DNA of 6,036 nt, taken from assembly GCA_030040455.1 (NCBI GenBank), contig JASHTR010000121.1:1-6036 (forward strand), in the 5' to 3' direction. A program made the translations under genes and the position numbers. The notes beneath the pieces are model-generated. The model was not told the DNA's origin. It searched no databases and was given only the letters and a program-made list of their open reading frames with translations. Source of the DNA: Terriglobia bacterium. Its GTDB lineage: Bacteria > Acidobacteriota > Terriglobia > UBA7540. Below, piece by piece: positions 1 to 6,036 of the stretch (position 1 is the first letter of the stretch; each line of letters opens with the position of its first letter).

Positions 1-1
1 G

Positions 2-334
2 CCGGCCATCCAGCGGTTCCTGGATTTCTTGGCCGCCTCCGGGCTCGCCATAGCGGAAAAGGCGCAAGCCCTGGCGCAGTGGGGGGGAATGGCGCACGAG
101 CAGCTCACTCCCGATGCGTGGCCCCGCGAGCTCCTGTCGGTTTCCAGATTTCTCGGCGGCCGGGTGCACAGCACGTTTCTCCGCTGGCTGCATCACGTCA
201 AGGTCGTCCACGAGCCAGCGCATCCGTTGCAAGCCAAGGCCTATCTTGCGATAAGCCATCAGTGGATTGCGCCGGCGGACTTGAAGGGGATGCTGAGCGC
301 CGCCGCTGCGCTGCAGAAACAGATACTGGCTTAG
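2..334 (+). CDS. 3' end of an unrecognised gene (C-terminal ~110 residues)
   Basis: The reading frame is open from the left edge to a TAG stop at 332-334, so the true start lies outside the window. A TTG at 29 is in frame, but nothing marks it as a start and the frame runs on upstream of it. Codon use is consistent with real coding: most third positions are G or C and wobble use resembles the genes downstream. The visible protein is mostly helical, with an Ala/Leu-rich start, a Trp- and His-rich middle (RWLHHVKVVHEP, then AYLAISHQW) and an Ala/Leu-rich tail ending QKQILA. I do not recognise the family, and I see no membrane segment, zinc-binding cluster or ATPase motif in this piece. It is separated from the export operon by 184 bases but points the same way. 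It could belong to the peptide cluster, for example as a tailoring enzyme, or be an unrelated neighbour; the sequence does not decide. Confidence 0.7.
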   Translation, partial: PAIQRFLDFLAASGLAIAEKAQALAQWGGMAHEQLTPDAWPRELLSVSRFLGGRVHSTFLRWLHHVKVVHEPAHPLQAKAYLAISHQWIAPADLKGMLSAAAALQKQILA

Positions 335-453
335 CGGACCGTGCAGAATGATGTGCGCAATGGCCAGCGCAGAGTCCGCCGGCATCAGGGCATGGCTTCC
401 GCCGCGCCACAAACGCGCGCTTCTTTAACGAGGTTTTAGTTTCCCACCACGAC

Positions 454-500
454 GGAGGACTTCCGGTCGAGGAGCGGAAGGGCAGGATTTCAAACCCTTC
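454..500 (+). promoter_or_regulatory. GGA-rich leader with two mutually exclusive hairpins
   Basis: This lies in the 184-base gap before the TolC-type gene. Two perfect 6-bp stems are visible: CTTCCG 460-465 pairs with CGGAAG 475-480 around a 9-base loop, and GAAGGG 477-482 pairs with CCCTTC 495-500 around a 12-base loop. They share bases 477-480 and cannot form together. GGA occurs five times in 34 bases (454, 457, 471, 476, 485); the copies at 471 and 485 fall in the two loops. Neither stem is followed by a T-run, so these are not simple intrinsic terminators. GGA in hairpin loops is the known binding pattern of CsrA/RsmA translational regulators, but the likely ribosome site (AAGG 509-512) is not one of these copies. 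Regulation is therefore only an inference. I could not find a convincing -35/-10 promoter pair in 335-518, nor anything else in that gap. Confidence 0.25.
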
Positions 501-518
501 GAAAAGCCAAGGTGTCGT

Positions 519-2096
519 ATGTTGAAGCGAATCTTCTTTTTTCTGGCCGGGTTACTGCTCGGCGTTTCATGTCTCGCTCAAACCGGCGTCGACCTCCCTC
601 ACCCATCGGTTCGCCTGATGGACGCTTTACAAAGCACGCTGACGCAAGACCCCGATATTCAAATACAAGTGCAGCAACTCAACATCAACAAAGGGATCTT
701 GCAGGCCGCCGCAGGCCAGTTCGACACGGTCACAAGCGCCAGCATGCTGCAGAATCACCTGACGAGCCCGCTCACGAACCTTCAGGAGCTGGAGTACGGC
801 GAAGCCGGAATAATTGCAACTGCTCTTGCCTCCAATCTGACAACCTACACGTTGGGCGCACAGAAGATGTTTCGTGACGGTATCACGCTCGGACCCTCTC
901 TGAGCCTGAGCAGAGACACGGACAACATCACAACCCAGGAAGGGCTTAACCAGTCGCAGGTTGCTTTTCAGGTCACGGTGCCTTTGCTCCGCGGGCGAGG
1001 CCGGGACGCCGTCGACGCGCAGGAGCGATCGGACGCGAGCACCGTCGAGGCGAGCGTCCGCAACGTCAACCAGGAGATCGCCCAACTGCTAACCACGACG
1101 GCGATCGAATACTGGACCGCTGTTGCCGCGGCCCAGGATCTGGTCATCGCCAAGGATTCCGAACAGCGAGGACGAACCTACGTCGAGCAAGTCCAGACAA
1201 TGATCGACAAGGATCGGGTGCCGAAGGGGGAAATCAACCAGTTGCTCGCTAATCTCGACAACCGCACTGCCTCGCGAATCGCGGCCCAGCAGGAGCTGGC
1301 AGCCGCCCAGCAAAGCCTTGCGCTGGCCATGGGTCTGCAGCACGGCCAACTGGCGGTGCTACCCAAGGCGATCGATTCCCTGCCGGATTGGTCAGGCAAG
1401 GAAGCTCCTAAAATCACGCCTCAACTGACAAACGAGTTTGTCTCGGCGGCGCTCAATGCCCGGGCGGACATGATCGCGGCAAACTTCCAGGTTCAAGCGG
1501 CGCGTCAGCTCCTTCCTGCCGCGCGCAATCAACTCCTCCCTCAGCTCAATCTGAGTCTGAGCACCGGCTATAGCGGTCTTGTGGTGGGCACCGCCTACGG
1601 CCGGCCCTTCATTGCGCCGTTCAATAACATCCGGGGTATCAACGTGATCGGGTCCGTCAGTTATGCCTTCCCGATCCGAAATGATACGGCGATCGGAGAG
1701 CTCGCCGAGGCGCGCGCCAGCTATCAGCAAGCTCTGCTGAATCAGGCTGACGTTTCCCGCAACATCACCTCGAGCGTGGTGACGTCAATGACCAATCTGG
1801 CCTATAGCGTCACGGCCCTGCGCAAAGCGCGCGACGCGGTGAGCTATTACCGGCTTGCCCTTAACAACGAGGTGGAGAAGTTCCACCTGGGCATGAACAC
1901 CCTGGTTGACGTGATCACGATGGAAGATTACTTGACATCCGCGCTACAGACAGAAGTTTCCGCGCAGCTCAGTTATGCCGAGGCCCTTGCCAATCTCCGC
2001 TTTGCGACGGGTACCGTGGTGAACGCCAACACGCTCGTCCACCACCTCAACCCCGCTACATTTCTTCATCCTCCATTTGCGTGGGAGCTGAAATAA
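519..2096 (+). CDS. TolC-family outer-membrane efflux protein of an NHLM-type peptide exporter
   Basis: This 525-residue protein should form the outer-membrane channel and periplasmic tunnel through which the exporter releases its peptide. It starts with a signal peptide: basic residues K3-R4, then a hydrophobic stretch to about residue 17. Cleavage is likely after A20 (SCLA|Q); C18 might instead be lipidated, but the -3 residue is Gly, so that lipobox is poor. Two outer-membrane-efflux repeats follow. The first begins near residue 33 and the second near 305. Each has the strand-to-helix turn with a proline: P155 in VPLLRGRGR and P385 in AFPIRNDTA. Long Gln/Ala-rich helices (for example 215-270 and 390-500) match the TolC barrel. 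It is somewhat longer than E. coli TolC. The start is an ATG with AAGG six bases upstream. The stop is two bases before the ATG of the HlyD-type gene, so translation is probably coupled and the channel is dedicated to this system. Confidence 0.92.
   Translation: MLKRIFFFLAGLLLGVSCLAQTGVDLPHPSVRLMDALQSTLTQDPDIQIQVQQLNINKGILQAAAGQFDTVTSASMLQNHLTSPLTNLQELEYGEAGIIATALASNLTTYTLGAQKMFRDGITLGPSLSLSRDTDNITTQEGLNQSQVAFQVTVPLLRGRGRDAVDAQERSDASTVEASVRNVNQEIAQLLTTTAIEYWTAVAAAQDLVIAKDSEQRGRTYVEQVQTMIDKDRVPKGEINQLLANLDNRTASRIAAQQELAAAQQSLALAMGLQHGQLAVLPKAIDSLPDWSGKEAPKITPQLTNEFVSAALNARADMIAANFQVQAARQLLPAARNQLLPQLNLSLSTGYSGLVVGTAYGRPFIAPFNNIRGINVIGSVSYAFPIRNDTAIGELAEARASYQQALLNQADVSRNITSSVVTSMTNLAYSVTALRKARDAVSYYRLALNNEVEKFHLGMNTLVDVITMEDYLTSALQTEVSAQLSYAEALANLRFATGTVVNANTLVHHLNPATFLHPPFAWELK
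2083..2087 (+). promoter_or_regulatory. Ribosome binding site deciding the adaptor start
   Basis: GGGAG lies inside the last codons of the TolC-type gene, 11 bases before the ATG at 2099. A GTG at 2081 is also in frame and would add six residues (MGAEIN). However, that GTG has no Shine-Dalgarno of its own at a usual distance, and family members begin close to the FRKVSLDRLSSPEQ motif, so the ATG at 2099 is preferred. Confidence 0.55.
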
Positions 2097-2098
2097 AT

Positions 2099-3349
2099 AT
2101 GGAAAAAGCGATTTTCCGCAAAGTTTCGCTTGACCGCCTGTCATCCCCCGAACAGATCGACTATCTGCTCCAGGTGACCACCGTTCGCGGCTGGATCGCC
2201 TTGCTGGCCCTGTGCGCCGTGCTCGGCGCCGGGCTCGCGTGGAGCTTGATCGGCAAGATGGACACCACGGTTACCGGTCAAGGAGTCATCTCCCGGCTAA
2301 GCGGCATCGATAGCGAGGTCGCGATGGCAGGAGGAACGGTTCTCGATATCGACGTGCAAGTGGGCGACCTGGTGAAAAAGGGGCAAGTCCTGGCGCACGT
2401 CGCCCAACCCGATCTTCGAGAGAAATTGAAGCAGGCGCAAGAACAAATCACTCAGGCCCAGGAAGACCGGAATAAGAACCTGGCAGAACGCGCTGCGGAC
2501 GACGCCGCTAAATCGCTCGCGATCCACAAGCAGATCGCCAGCACTCAGAAGCAGATTAGCGACACGCTCGATCAGATTCGCTACGCGAAGGAGCAGATCC
2601 CGGTCGACGAACAGCTCGTCGCCAAGGGCTTGATCACCAAACAAACGGCGATCACAGACCGTCAGAAGGTTGCGTCGCTCGAAACCAATATCCAGGGATA
2701 CCAGGCCCAAATCGCGCAGTTGCAGTCCCAGGAGGTGTCCATGAAGAATGATTCGTCGCAGTCGAACCTGAGTTCGGCCGACAAGATCAGGGGATTGATT
2801 GAAAATTACGCGATGCTGCAGCACGACCTGCAAAGGGCTTCGAGTGTGGTCGCCGAACAGAACGGCAAAGTTGTGGAGATACCGCCTTACCGGGGCGAGC
2901 TGGTCAACGCGGGAGATCCCATCGTCAACATTGAGCCGTTGCCGGGCGCGGTGCAGGTTGTTGGGTTTATCCCCGCCGAGAAGGCGAAGCAGCTCCAGCC
3001 CGGCATGGAAGTGCACATTTCGCCATTCGGCGTTCCCAAAGAAGAGTATGGCTATATCTTCGGCAAGGTCGCGTACGTTGGCGCATTCCCCGCCAGCATG
3101 CCCGCCATCTTCGCTACTTTCTCGAATCATACGATCGCTCAGCTCATGACGGCTCAAGGACCGGTTACTGAGGTGCACGTTACGCTAAGGCGGAATCCAG
3201 CGACCGCGAGCGGATATTCCTGGTCGTCAGCGAAGGGGCCGGACACTGATATCTCCACGGGATCGATGTGTTCGTTGGAGGTCGTTTCACAAAGGCAGCA
3301 CCCGATTGAGCTCTTGTTCCCTTACGTGAAAAAGGAATTGGGCATTTGA
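2099..3349 (+). CDS. NHLM-type HlyD-family membrane-fusion (periplasmic adaptor) protein
   Basis: This 416-residue adaptor should bridge the inner-membrane ABC proteins and the TolC-type channel. The N-terminus carries the hallmark of NHLM-system secretion proteins, IFRKVSLDRLSSPEQIDYLL, followed by one membrane anchor at about 32-52. A first biotinyl-lipoyl-like half follows (GGTVLDIDVQVGDLVKKGQ from residue 78). A long Gln/Ala/Lys-rich coiled-coil hairpin spans about 105-245, with its tip around AKGLITKQ (K176-K181), the part expected to touch the channel. The second lipoyl half starts near N255 (NGKVVEIPPYRGELVNAGD). A beta-barrel domain runs from about 285 (VQVVGFIPAEKAKQLQPG), and the tail HPIELLFPYVKKELGI is typical of the subfamily. 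Order, length and both termini match the family, with no break. It begins two bases after the TolC-type gene and ends 33 bases before the peptidase-ABC gene. Its TGA overlaps an ATG (TGATG). Confidence 0.94.
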   Translation: MEKAIFRKVSLDRLSSPEQIDYLLQVTTVRGWIALLALCAVLGAGLAWSLIGKMDTTVTGQGVISRLSGIDSEVAMAGGTVLDIDVQVGDLVKKGQVLAHVAQPDLREKLKQAQEQITQAQEDRNKNLAERAADDAAKSLAIHKQIASTQKQISDTLDQIRYAKEQIPVDEQLVAKGLITKQTAITDRQKVASLETNIQGYQAQIAQLQSQEVSMKNDSSQSNLSSADKIRGLIENYAMLQHDLQRASSVVAEQNGKVVEIPPYRGELVNAGDPIVNIEPLPGAVQVVGFIPAEKAKQLQPGMEVHISPFGVPKEEYGYIFGKVAYVGAFPASMPAIFATFSNHTIAQLMTAQGPVTEVHVTLRRNPATASGYSWSSAKGPDTDISTGSMCSLEVVSQRQHPIELLFPYVKKELGI

Positions 3350-3393
3350 TGGGAATGTCATCCGTGTTTCGGACGAATCATCATGGATATTAA
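3349..3393 (+). other. Possible 14-codon coupling minicistron between adaptor and peptidase-ABC genes
   Basis: An ATG at 3349-3351 overlaps the adaptor's TGA stop (TGATG). It opens a 14-codon frame, [14 protein letters not shown], ending at TAA 3391-3393, eight bases inside the next gene, whose ATG is at 3383. The ATG is preceded by AAAGGA (3331-3336) at a spacing of 12 bases. By contrast, the peptidase-ABC ATG has only a weak GGA (3371-3373). Such an arrangement could carry ribosomes from one gene to the next by termination and reinitiation. The peptide itself shows no leader, Gly-Gly site or other sign of being a product. It may well be chance. Confidence 0.2.
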
Positions 3394-5593
3394 AGGCCGC
3401 TTATCAGGATTGTTGCGAGCGATCGCCGCCTTCGGCCCCCAAAAGCGCAGGGTCAGAACGCCGACGGTGATTCAGATGGAGGCGGTGGAGTGCGGCGCGG
3501 CGGCGCTGAAGATCGTTCTCGGGCACTATGGCCGGCTGGTTTCTCTCGAAGAGCTCCGCGAGGCGTGCGGCGTTTCCCGCGATGGCTCCAAGGCGAGTAA
3601 CGTGCTAAAGGCAGCCCGCAATTATGGATTAGTGGCGAAGGGTATGCGCGCGGAGCCGGAAAGGCTTCGCAGCCTGCGCTTGCCATTCATCGTTTTCTGG
3701 AATTTCAACCATTTTCTGGTGGTCGAGGGGATGAAGCGGGGCAAGTATTACTTGAACGACCCGGCCGTGGGTCCGCGGGTCGTGAGCACCGAAGAGTTTG
3801 ACCAGGCATTCACCGGGGTCGTCCTAACGTTCGAGAAGGGCCCCGAATTCCGGCGCGGCGGGGAGAATCCGTCCCTCGCTCGGGCGCTTGCGAAACGGCT
3901 GCGGGGCAGCAGAACGGCCCTGGGTTACGTGATCCTGGCGAGCTTCGGGCTCGTGATTCCGGGCCTCGTCGTTCCCATTTTTTCGAAGGTGTTCGTTGAC
4001 AACTATCTGGTGCTGGGAATGCAAAGCTGGCTCAAGCCCCTGCTGGTTGCCATGGCGATTACGGCCGTTGTTCGAGCGATCCTGACTTATCTCCAGTTAT
4101 CTTCGCTGCTTCGCATGGAAATCAAGCTGGCCATCAGCACCACAGGAAAGTTCTTTTGGCATATCCTGCTGCTTCCCATGCGGTTTTTCGCGCAGCGGCT
4201 GCCCGGAGAAATCGTGGCCCGCATCGAGATCAACGATCGAGTGGCGTCACTGCTTTCGGGCGACATCGCCACGAATGCCGTAAATATGGTCATGATCGGC
4301 TTCTATGCCATTCTGATGTTCCAATACGATGCGATCCTGACGCTGATTGCAACGCTCACTGCCGCTTTAAATCTGGTCGCGCTGCAGTATGTCTCGAGAA
4401 AGCGCATGGATGATAACCGGCGATTGCTTCAGGACCAGGGCAAACTCTGGGGCGTAACGATGGGCGGGCTATTGATGATCGAGACCCTGAAGTCCACCGG
4501 GTCCGAATCCGATTTCTTCGCACGGTGGTCGGGCGGACACGCGAAAGTAGTGAACGCGCAGCAGCAACTGGGGGTTTCATCCCAGGTGCTGTCAACCATC
4601 CCTCCGGCGCTGTCCGGCATCACCACCGCGCTGGTGCTGGGCATTGGCGGATATCACATCATGGATGGCTTCCTGACGATGGGAATGCTAGTGGCGTTTC
4701 AGAGCTTGACCAAAACATTTACCGACCCGGTCGGCAAGCTCACGGATCTCGGGGGCAAGCTTCAGAAGACGGAGGGCGAGATATACCGCCTCGACGACGT
4801 TTTGCGATATCGCCCCGAGCCGCAGGTCGCCGCCGAGGACGGGGCGAGGGCCGAAGCGGACGCAGGAAAAAGATTGGCGGGGTCCGTTGAGCTGCGGAAC
4901 GTTACCTTTGGGTATAGCCACCTGGAACCGCCGCTGATTCAAGATTTTTGCCTCAAAATGAGGCCAGGCGACCGGGTGGCTATAGTGGGCGCTACGGGAA
5001 GCGGCAAATCCACCGTTGCAAAGCTGGTGAGCGGTTTGTACGAACCCTGGTCAGGGGAGATCCTGCTCGATGGCCAACCGCGAAACAGCCTGTCTCGAAC
5101 GCTCATCAACAACTCACTGGCGCTCGTGGATCAGGAGATCTTCCTTTTTGAGGGTTCGGCGCGCGACAACTTGAGCATGTGGGACGCCACGATCAGCGAT
5201 CCCGAGCTGATTCGGGCGGCGAAGGACGCTCAAATTCATGACGATCTCGCAACCCGTCCTGGCGGCTACGACGCGGCGATCGAAGAATCCGGACGCAATT
5301 TCAGCGGCGGTCAGCGGCAGAGGCTGGAAATCGCCCGGGCGCTCGCGAACAATCCGCGCATCCTGGTGTTTGACGAAGCCACCGCGTCGCTTGATGCCAA
5401 GACGGAACAATTGATTGATGACGCTATACGCCAGCGTGGCTGCTCGGCGCTGATCGTCGCTCACCGGCTGAGCACCATCCGCGATTGCGATGAGATCATT
5501 GTGCTCGAGCGAGGTAAAGTGGCGGAGCGCGGTACGCATGACGAGATGATACGAGCCAGCGGTCCTTACTCCCGGCTCATCCGGTGGAGTTGA
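3383..5593 (+). CDS. NHLM-type peptidase-containing ABC transporter (C39 peptidase + membrane domain + ATPase)
   Basis: This 736-residue inner-membrane protein should cut the leader from a precursor peptide after a Gly-Gly-type site and power export of the core. The N-terminal C39 cysteine peptidase (about 26-150) is intact: Q31 for the oxyanion hole, C37 in VECGAAAL, H110 in [10 protein letters not shown] and D126 in LNDPAVG. The signature [12 protein letters not shown] is typical of the NHLM subfamily. Six membrane helices lie between about 175 and 445. The ATPase has an A-loop tyrosine Y511, Walker [10 protein letters not shown] (536-544, K542), Q-loop Q584, signature SGGQ (641-644), Walker B with D664 and catalytic E665, and switch H694, all present. 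The ATG at 3383 is the first possible start in this frame after the stop at 3347. Its ribosome site is weak, which suggests coupling to the gene before. Length and domain order are normal. The partner ABC gene starts ten bases after its stop. Confidence 0.96.
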   Translation: MDIKGRLSGLLRAIAAFGPQKRRVRTPTVIQMEAVECGAAALKIVLGHYGRLVSLEELREACGVSRDGSKASNVLKAARNYGLVAKGMRAEPERLRSLRLPFIVFWNFNHFLVVEGMKRGKYYLNDPAVGPRVVSTEEFDQAFTGVVLTFEKGPEFRRGGENPSLARALAKRLRGSRTALGYVILASFGLVIPGLVVPIFSKVFVDNYLVLGMQSWLKPLLVAMAITAVVRAILTYLQLSSLLRMEIKLAISTTGKFFWHILLLPMRFFAQRLPGEIVARIEINDRVASLLSGDIATNAVNMVMIGFYAILMFQYDAILTLIATLTAALNLVALQYVSRKRMDDNRRLLQDQGKLWGVTMGGLLMIETLKSTGSESDFFARWSGGHAKVVNAQQQLGVSSQVLSTIPPALSGITTALVLGIGGYHIMDGFLTMGMLVAFQSLTKTFTDPVGKLTDLGGKLQKTEGEIYRLDDVLRYRPEPQVAAEDGARAEADAGKRLAGSVELRNVTFGYSHLEPPLIQDFCLKMRPGDRVAIVGATGSGKSTVAKLVSGLYEPWSGEILLDGQPRNSLSRTLINNSLALVDQEIFLFEGSARDNLSMWDATISDPELIRAAKDAQIHDDLATRPGGYDAAIEESGRNFSGGQRQRLEIARALANNPRILVFDEATASLDAKTEQLIDDAIRQRGCSALIVAHRLSTIRDCDEIIVLERGKVAERGTHDEMIRASGPYSRLIRWS

Positions 5594-5603
5594 GAGTGCG
5601 CAG

Positions 5604-6036
5604 ATGACGACTGAAACCCCATTCGATGCCGAGGGTTCGCGGGGTTCGCGCGAGGAAGCCCAGGCCAACAAACCGTTTGTCATCGACGACGCTGAATCCG
5701 CGTGGCTCGTGGAAACAGGGACCGTAGACATTTTTGCCGTGCAGCCGCAGAACGGCGACTTGGCGGGGCCGCGACGGCATGTGCTGCGGGTTACGCGCGG
5801 GCAAGCCATCTTCGGCATGGACGCAAACGGGAACGAAGCCCGGCCGAAGCTCCTGGCCGTAGCAGAGCCCGGTTCCCGACTGCTTAAGATTACGCTGAAA
5901 TACCTGCAGGAACTTACTCCCGATGGCCAGCCGAACCCGACCGGCACCACGCTACTCGAAGACTGGCTCCTTTCGCTCTCCCACGCTGTCTCGCCCGGGA
6001 AGATGCCGAAAGCATTTGCCGTCGCGGAGCCCGGCG
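5604..6036 (+). CDS. N-terminal part of the second NHLM-type ABC transporter protein (truncated by window end)
   Basis: The frame runs from ATG 5604 to the right edge without a stop: 144 codons plus one base. After a hydrophilic start, the motif SAWLVETGTVDIFAVQ (32-47) and then GPRRHVLRVTRGQAIFGMD (55-73) are seen. This beta-rich, cyclic-nucleotide-binding-like N-terminal region is characteristic of the second ABC protein of NHLM bacteriocin systems, which has this domain in place of a C39 peptidase ahead of the usual membrane and ATPase domains. No membrane segment or ATPase motif is reached here; both are expected beyond the edge. Whether the domain binds any nucleotide is not known from this sequence. 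The gene begins ten bases after the first ABC gene, with a modest GAG-type ribosome site around 5591-5596, so the two are almost certainly co-translated and may act as a pair. Confidence 0.88.
   Translation, partial: MTTETPFDAEGSRGSREEAQANKPFVIDDAESAWLVETGTVDIFAVQPQNGDLAGPRRHVLRVTRGQAIFGMDANGNEARPKLLAVAEPGSRLLKITLKYLQELTPDGQPNPTGTTLLEDWLLSLSHAVSPGKMPKAFAVAEPG

Larger units (their letters stand above)
519..6036 (+). other. Putative four-gene NHLM peptide-export operon (continues past right edge)
   Basis: Four same-strand genes with gaps of 2, 33 and 10 bases encode the outer-membrane channel, periplasmic adaptor, peptidase-ABC and second ABC protein, in the order substrate export would need in reverse. 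No terminator-like hairpin with a T-run is seen between them. The adaptor and both ABC proteins match the known NHLM microcin export set. The TolC-type gene adds the outer-membrane step. The promoter should lie in 335-518 or further upstream, but I cannot point to it. Confidence 0.8.

Noticed and set aside
348..428. 26-codon + strand frame in the leader (MMCAMASAESAG...) considered as a precursor peptide or leader peptide
   Set aside because: No ribosome site at a usual distance, no Gly-Gly or Nif11/nitrile-hydratase-like leader, and too short for an NHLM precursor.
460..480. Hairpin as a terminator of the upstream gene
   Set aside because: The stem is only 6 bp with a 9-base loop and no T-run follows, so intrinsic termination is not supported.
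2081..2098. GTG at 2081 as an alternative adaptor start
   Set aside because: It would overlap the TolC-type gene by 16 bases and lacks its own ribosome site; the ATG at 2099 has GGGAG 11 bases upstream and fits the family N-terminus.
2297..3178. Long minus-strand open frame (293 codons) opposite the adaptor gene
   Set aside because: It is a shadow of GC-rich coding DNA: it lies entirely inside the clearly identified adaptor gene and shows no recognisable domain.
5114..5950. Minus-strand open frame (278 codons) across the end of the peptidase-ABC gene and the start of the second ABC gene
   Set aside because: It spans two well-supported + strand genes and includes their conserved motifs in antisense; no family features of its own.
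1..6036. CRISPR array, tRNA/rRNA, insertion sequence ends or direct-repeat arrays
   Set aside because: No regularly spaced repeats, no cloverleaf-type sequence, no transposase frame and no matching terminal inverted repeats were seen on reading through the window.

Overview
The window holds the export half of a ribosomally made peptide (RiPP/bacteriocin-type) gene cluster. It comes from a high-GC (about 60% by eye) diderm bacterium. A TolC-type outer-membrane protein with a signal peptide implies a Gram-negative envelope. Codon use and protein style would fit an acidobacterium or a soil proteobacterium, but the sequence alone does not settle the phylum. All credible genes are on the + strand.

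Layout: positions 2-334 are the 3' end of an unrecognised gene that enters from the left edge. Positions 335-518 are a 184-base non-coding leader with GGA-rich, mutually exclusive small hairpins just upstream of the next gene. Four tightly packed genes follow: a TolC-family outer-membrane efflux protein (519-2096); an NHLM-type HlyD membrane-fusion protein (2099-3349); an NHLM-type peptidase-containing ABC transporter (3383-5593) with intact C39 cysteine-peptidase and ATPase residues; and the N-terminal 144 codons of the companion NHLM ABC protein (5604 to the right edge). The gaps between them are 2, 33 and 10 bases, so they very probably form one operon.

How the genes work together: in the known NHLM (nitrile hydratase leader microcin) system, precursor peptides with long nitrile-hydratase-like or Nif11-like leaders are modified and their leaders are cut at a Gly-Gly-type site by the C39 domain of the first ABC protein. 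The core is then exported with help from the second ABC protein and the HlyD-like adaptor. Here a dedicated TolC-type channel is encoded directly in front of the adaptor, giving a complete route from cytoplasm to outside. No precursor peptide and no recognisable modification enzyme lies in the window, so the cargo is unknown. It is most likely encoded just outside, beyond the second ABC gene or upstream of 1. The transporter families are known. What could be new is the cargo, the identity of the upstream gene and the leader-region control.
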